16,540 nucleotides of DNA from DATKQD01 sp050695655 (GTDB taxonomy: Bacteria; Chloroflexota; JAJPGV01), in assembly GCA_050695655.1 (NCBI GenBank), contig JBOGTU010000142.1, positions 1-16,540 of the forward strand, given 5' to 3'. A program made the translations under genes and the position numbers. The notes under the pieces are model-generated. The model was not told the origin of the DNA and ran no database searches. It was given only the letters and a program-made list of their open reading frames with translations. Numbering within the stretch: position 1 is the first letter of the stretch; each line of letters opens with the position of its first letter. This document shows, piece after piece, positions 15,299-16,540 of the stretch.

Positions 15299-15320
15299 AC
15301 CTGCGGTTTAAGAGACCGCA
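15299..15320 (-). repeat. second copy of ACCTGCGGTTTA with a tRNA-like anticodon-arm hairpin
   Basis: The 12-mer ACCTGCGGTTTA of the tRNA remnant (15138-15149) recurs exactly at 15299-15310, 161 bases away in the same orientation. On the minus strand the second copy belongs to a hairpin TGCGGT-CTCTTAA-ACCGCA, which has the size and loop layout of a tRNA anticodon arm (CTT, Lys). No T-arm or acceptor stem follows, so it is not a tRNA gene. It may be a partner half-site, or a weak terminator without a T-run for the minus-strand gene ending at 15346. Confidence 0.45.
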
Positions 15321-15345
15321 CGAGGCCGATCGCGATCTCCGCGCT

Positions 15346-15810
15346 TCAACCTGCCATCCGTGGCCAAGGCTTCACGACGCACTGTGCTTCCCCTACGTCT
15401 GTAGTGGCAGCTGTCAACTCGAACTCGTGCCTCACTTGGCCTCCCACCCTCGTGTCACTAATCACTGAGAGCTTCCCTGTTAGCTGGCCGCTTCGCGGCC
15501 AGTCCAACCGGACATCGAACTCCTCGCCCTTGCCAACGGAAGTCAGCTGGTTCCAGTACGGAGTGACGCTCACATTGCCGGTGTTTGTCACCATCAGCAT
15601 CGGGCCAATCGCAGTCCCAGGGCCGACATTCGTAAGAACCAGCTTGGTTCGCCAAAGAGCCGGGGTCGTAGGGTGTGCGTCGGTAGTGGACTGCTGCACC
15701 CGCCACGACGGGCGAATGGCGTCGGCTCGGTCTTGCGCAGCTCCGGCCATCATTCTGGTGGTTTGCCAGATCACGACCAGCGTGAGGACGGCCGCAAGCA
15801 TCTGTGCCAA
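15346..15810 (-). CDS. small membrane-anchored protein of unknown function
   Basis: Not recognised. From TTG at 15810 it has 154 residues: an N-terminal hydrophobic helix (MLAAVLTLVVIWQTTRMM), then a soluble part rich in Thr, Val and Gly with beta-strand character (LVLTNVGPGTAIGPMLMVTN, FDVRLDWP, RHEFELTAATT), ending in KPWPRMAG. The NVGPGTA segment resembles immunoglobulin-like surface modules, which is only an impression. The frame stays open upstream to 15912, and the preceding codons read ITWLLSQPWWQGAAGLAQ, which looks like a genuine lead-in to the membrane helix. The true start may therefore be a non-ATG codon such as CTG at 15864, or the 5' end may be damaged. ATG at 15801 is the shortest option. 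It follows antitoxin 3 on the same strand and may be cargo of the same accessory region. Confidence 0.6.
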   Translation of the reverse strand: MAQMLAAVLTLVVIWQTTRMMAGAAQDRADAIRPSWRVQQSTTDAHPTTPALWRTKLVLTNVGPGTAIGPMLMVTNTGNVSVTPYWNQLTSVGKGEEFDVRLDWPRSGQLTGKLSVISDTRVGGQVRHEFELTAATTDVGEAQCVVKPWPRMAG

Positions 15811-15902
15811 TCCGGCCGCGCCCTGCCACCAGGGTTGCGAGAGCAGCCACGTTATCGTGTCCAGCGACCCTGCCCCGAGGAACCAACGGGGAGTACGACC
15901 AG

Positions 15903-15914
15903 AGGAATATTCCT
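15903..15914. promoter_or_regulatory. 12-bp perfect palindrome AGGAATATTCCT
   Basis: The palindrome lies between the stop of antitoxin 3 (15929) and the membrane-protein gene on the minus strand. Position and symmetry fit an operator for the downstream gene. No regulator or start site is proven. Confidence 0.35.
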
Positions 15915-15928
15915 AACCATGCTCAGGC

Positions 15929-16192
15929 TCAGACCTTGAGATATTCCCGGAGTGCGTTCCGTATCACTTCGCTCGGCACGATGTGGTCGTGCGCTGCCCG
16001 CTCGGCGAGCGCTTGGGAGAGATCGGGAGGAAGCCGGACCTGAGTGACCTTAGCGGCGGCGGCGCCGATTGGCGGCCGGCCGCGAGGATGTAGCTTGGCG
16101 GGATCGAAGCCGCGCTCAGCTTCGTCCGCCAGCCGCTCTATCAGGGCATCAGTGATTTCGACGCCCCCGGACGTCCCATAGCTCTTAGGCAT
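15929..16192 (-). CDS. CopG-like ribbon-helix-helix antitoxin
   Basis: Predicted DNA-binding antitoxin of 87 residues. An N-terminal acidic part (ITDALIERLADEAERGFDP) leads to HPRGRPPIG, a typical linker before the fold. Then come the DNA-contacting strand VTQVRLPPDLSQAL and the helices AERAAHDH and VPSEVIRNALREYL. The N-terminal toxin-binding and C-terminal RHH order is reversed compared with many VapB proteins but is common for this CopG subgroup. The ATG overlaps the toxin stop by 8 bases (ATGCCTAA), so translation is coupled. The expected role is to neutralise the toxin and repress the operon. The family call is safe; the partner assignment rests on the overlap. Confidence 0.82.
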   Translation of the reverse strand: MPKSYGTSGGVEITDALIERLADEAERGFDPAKLHPRGRPPIGAAAAKVTQVRLPPDLSQALAERAAHDHIVPSEVIRNALREYLKV

Positions 16193-16448
16193 TGTCGTCT
16201 CCTCTGGGAAGGTACTGCTCGTATTGGGGCTGAATCCTCATTGCGTGGATCGCCATGTCGCGGCCGTCATCGAAGTGAAGAACGACCACTTCGAGTAGCG
16301 TGTCTCCTGGACGGTTGAAACCCAGGTACAAAACCTGATTGACGCCTTCGTCGTTGTCCTCATCAAGTGCTGCTAGGGCGTTGGTCACTACATGCTCCAT
16401 GTCCGCATCATCGACCCCATGCCGTCGGGCCGACCGGTGGACCTCCAC
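16185..16448 (-). CDS. small putative toxin partnered with the CopG-like antitoxin
   Basis: An 87-residue protein starting at GTG 16448 (VEVHRSARRHGVDDADMEHVV). It has an N-terminal helix, a strand (NQVLYLGFNRPGD), a second strand (LLEVVVLHFDD), and a conserved-looking end MAIHAMRIQPQYEQYLP. This layout resembles small BrnT/DUF4258-like toxins found before CopG antitoxins, where a histidine or arginine near the end is often catalytic. The assignment is by context and fold impression only. The start is chosen because a TACAGT hexamer lies exactly 7 bases upstream and the toxin-like sequence begins there; the frame is open to 16505, and no ATG occurs near the start. The upstream gene to the right is outside the window. 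Confidence 0.65.
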   Translation of the reverse strand: MEVHRSARRHGVDDADMEHVVTNALAALDEDNDEGVNQVLYLGFNRPGDTLLEVVVLHFDDGRDMAIHAMRIQPQYEQYLPRGDDNA

Positions 16449-16455
16449 ACTTATT

Positions 16456-16461
16456 ACTGTA
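16456..16461 (-). promoter_or_regulatory. -10 hexamer TACAGT, likely leaderless promoter of toxin-antitoxin operon 3
   Basis: On the minus strand TACAGT is followed by 7 bases (AATAAGT) and GTG at 16448, the same geometry as at toxin 1. No -35 match lies 16-18 bases further upstream. Confidence 0.45.
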
Positions 16462-16499
16462 CTACGAAAATAGCAAGGCCGCTGAAGCGTGCGATCTGA

Positions 16500-16534
16500 A
16501 AGCAAAATTAAAGAAGGGAGCGCGAGGCTCTCCC
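16500..16534 (-). terminator. possible intrinsic terminator for a gene beyond the right edge
   Basis: On the minus strand GGGAGAGC-CTCGC-GCTCCC forms a stem with one bulged A, followed by the T-rich stretch TTCTTTAATTTTGC. This would end a minus-strand transcript coming from outside the window, just upstream of the toxin 3 promoter. Confidence 0.5.
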
Positions 16535-16540
16535 GTGCAC

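Noticed and set aside
15190..15321. Minus-strand 43-codon frame (containing VFTFLQPTLKQADTNQDTN) that might be the tail of an integrase
   Set aside because: The segment resembles tails seen near attachment sites, but no catalytic Arg, His or Tyr motif is present and nothing upstream continues it.

Overview
This is a GC-rich bacterial window with closely packed genes on both strands. The organism cannot be named from it. An uncultivated Chloroflexota-like or Actinobacteria-like lineage fits best (inference), for three reasons: pth sits directly before mfd, there is a mycothiol-conjugate-amidase-like deacetylase, and many genes have a TANNNT hexamer only 6-7 bases before the start codon. That last feature is the usual signature of leaderless transcription.

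Layout. Positions 1-564 hold the 3' part of a short-chain dehydrogenase. Positions 712-1375 (minus strand) hold a BrnT/BrnA-like toxin-antitoxin pair. Positions 1533-8946 (plus strand) form a housekeeping-like block: a membrane glycosyltransferase-like protein, leuB, pth, mfd and the Mca/LmbE-type deacetylase. Positions 9050-9785 hold a second toxin-antitoxin pair, a ribbon-helix-helix antitoxin followed by a PIN toxin. Positions 9844-14593 form a catabolic-looking cluster. It has a short MetE-like zinc methyl/alkyltransferase on the plus strand. Facing it on the minus strand are an FAD aromatic-ring-type monooxygenase and a fused two-domain family III CoA-transferase. Positions 14606-15345 carry no convincing gene, but contain what looks like the 3' half of a tRNA-Thr gene and a second anticodon-arm-like hairpin, possibly attachment-site scars. 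Positions 15346-16448 (minus strand) hold a small membrane protein of unknown function and a third toxin-antitoxin pair, followed by a terminator-like hairpin at the right edge.

How the genes work together. pth and mfd are probably one transcript: mfd starts 7 bases after pth ends and carries a strong Shine-Dalgarno inside the end of pth. The genes that would open transcripts (glycosyltransferase, leuB, pth, the toxin genes of the two toxin-first TA pairs, CoA-transferase) show the leaderless pattern. mfd, the MetE-like gene and the monooxygenase have ordinary Shine-Dalgarno sites. The MetE-like protein, monooxygenase and CoA-transferase could act on one substrate, but nothing in the sequence names it. 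Three toxin-antitoxin modules in 16.5 kb, the tRNA scar and the gene-poor stretch suggest an accessory or island-border region to the right of about 9 kb.

No complete tRNA, rRNA, CRISPR array, insertion sequence or intact integrase was seen.
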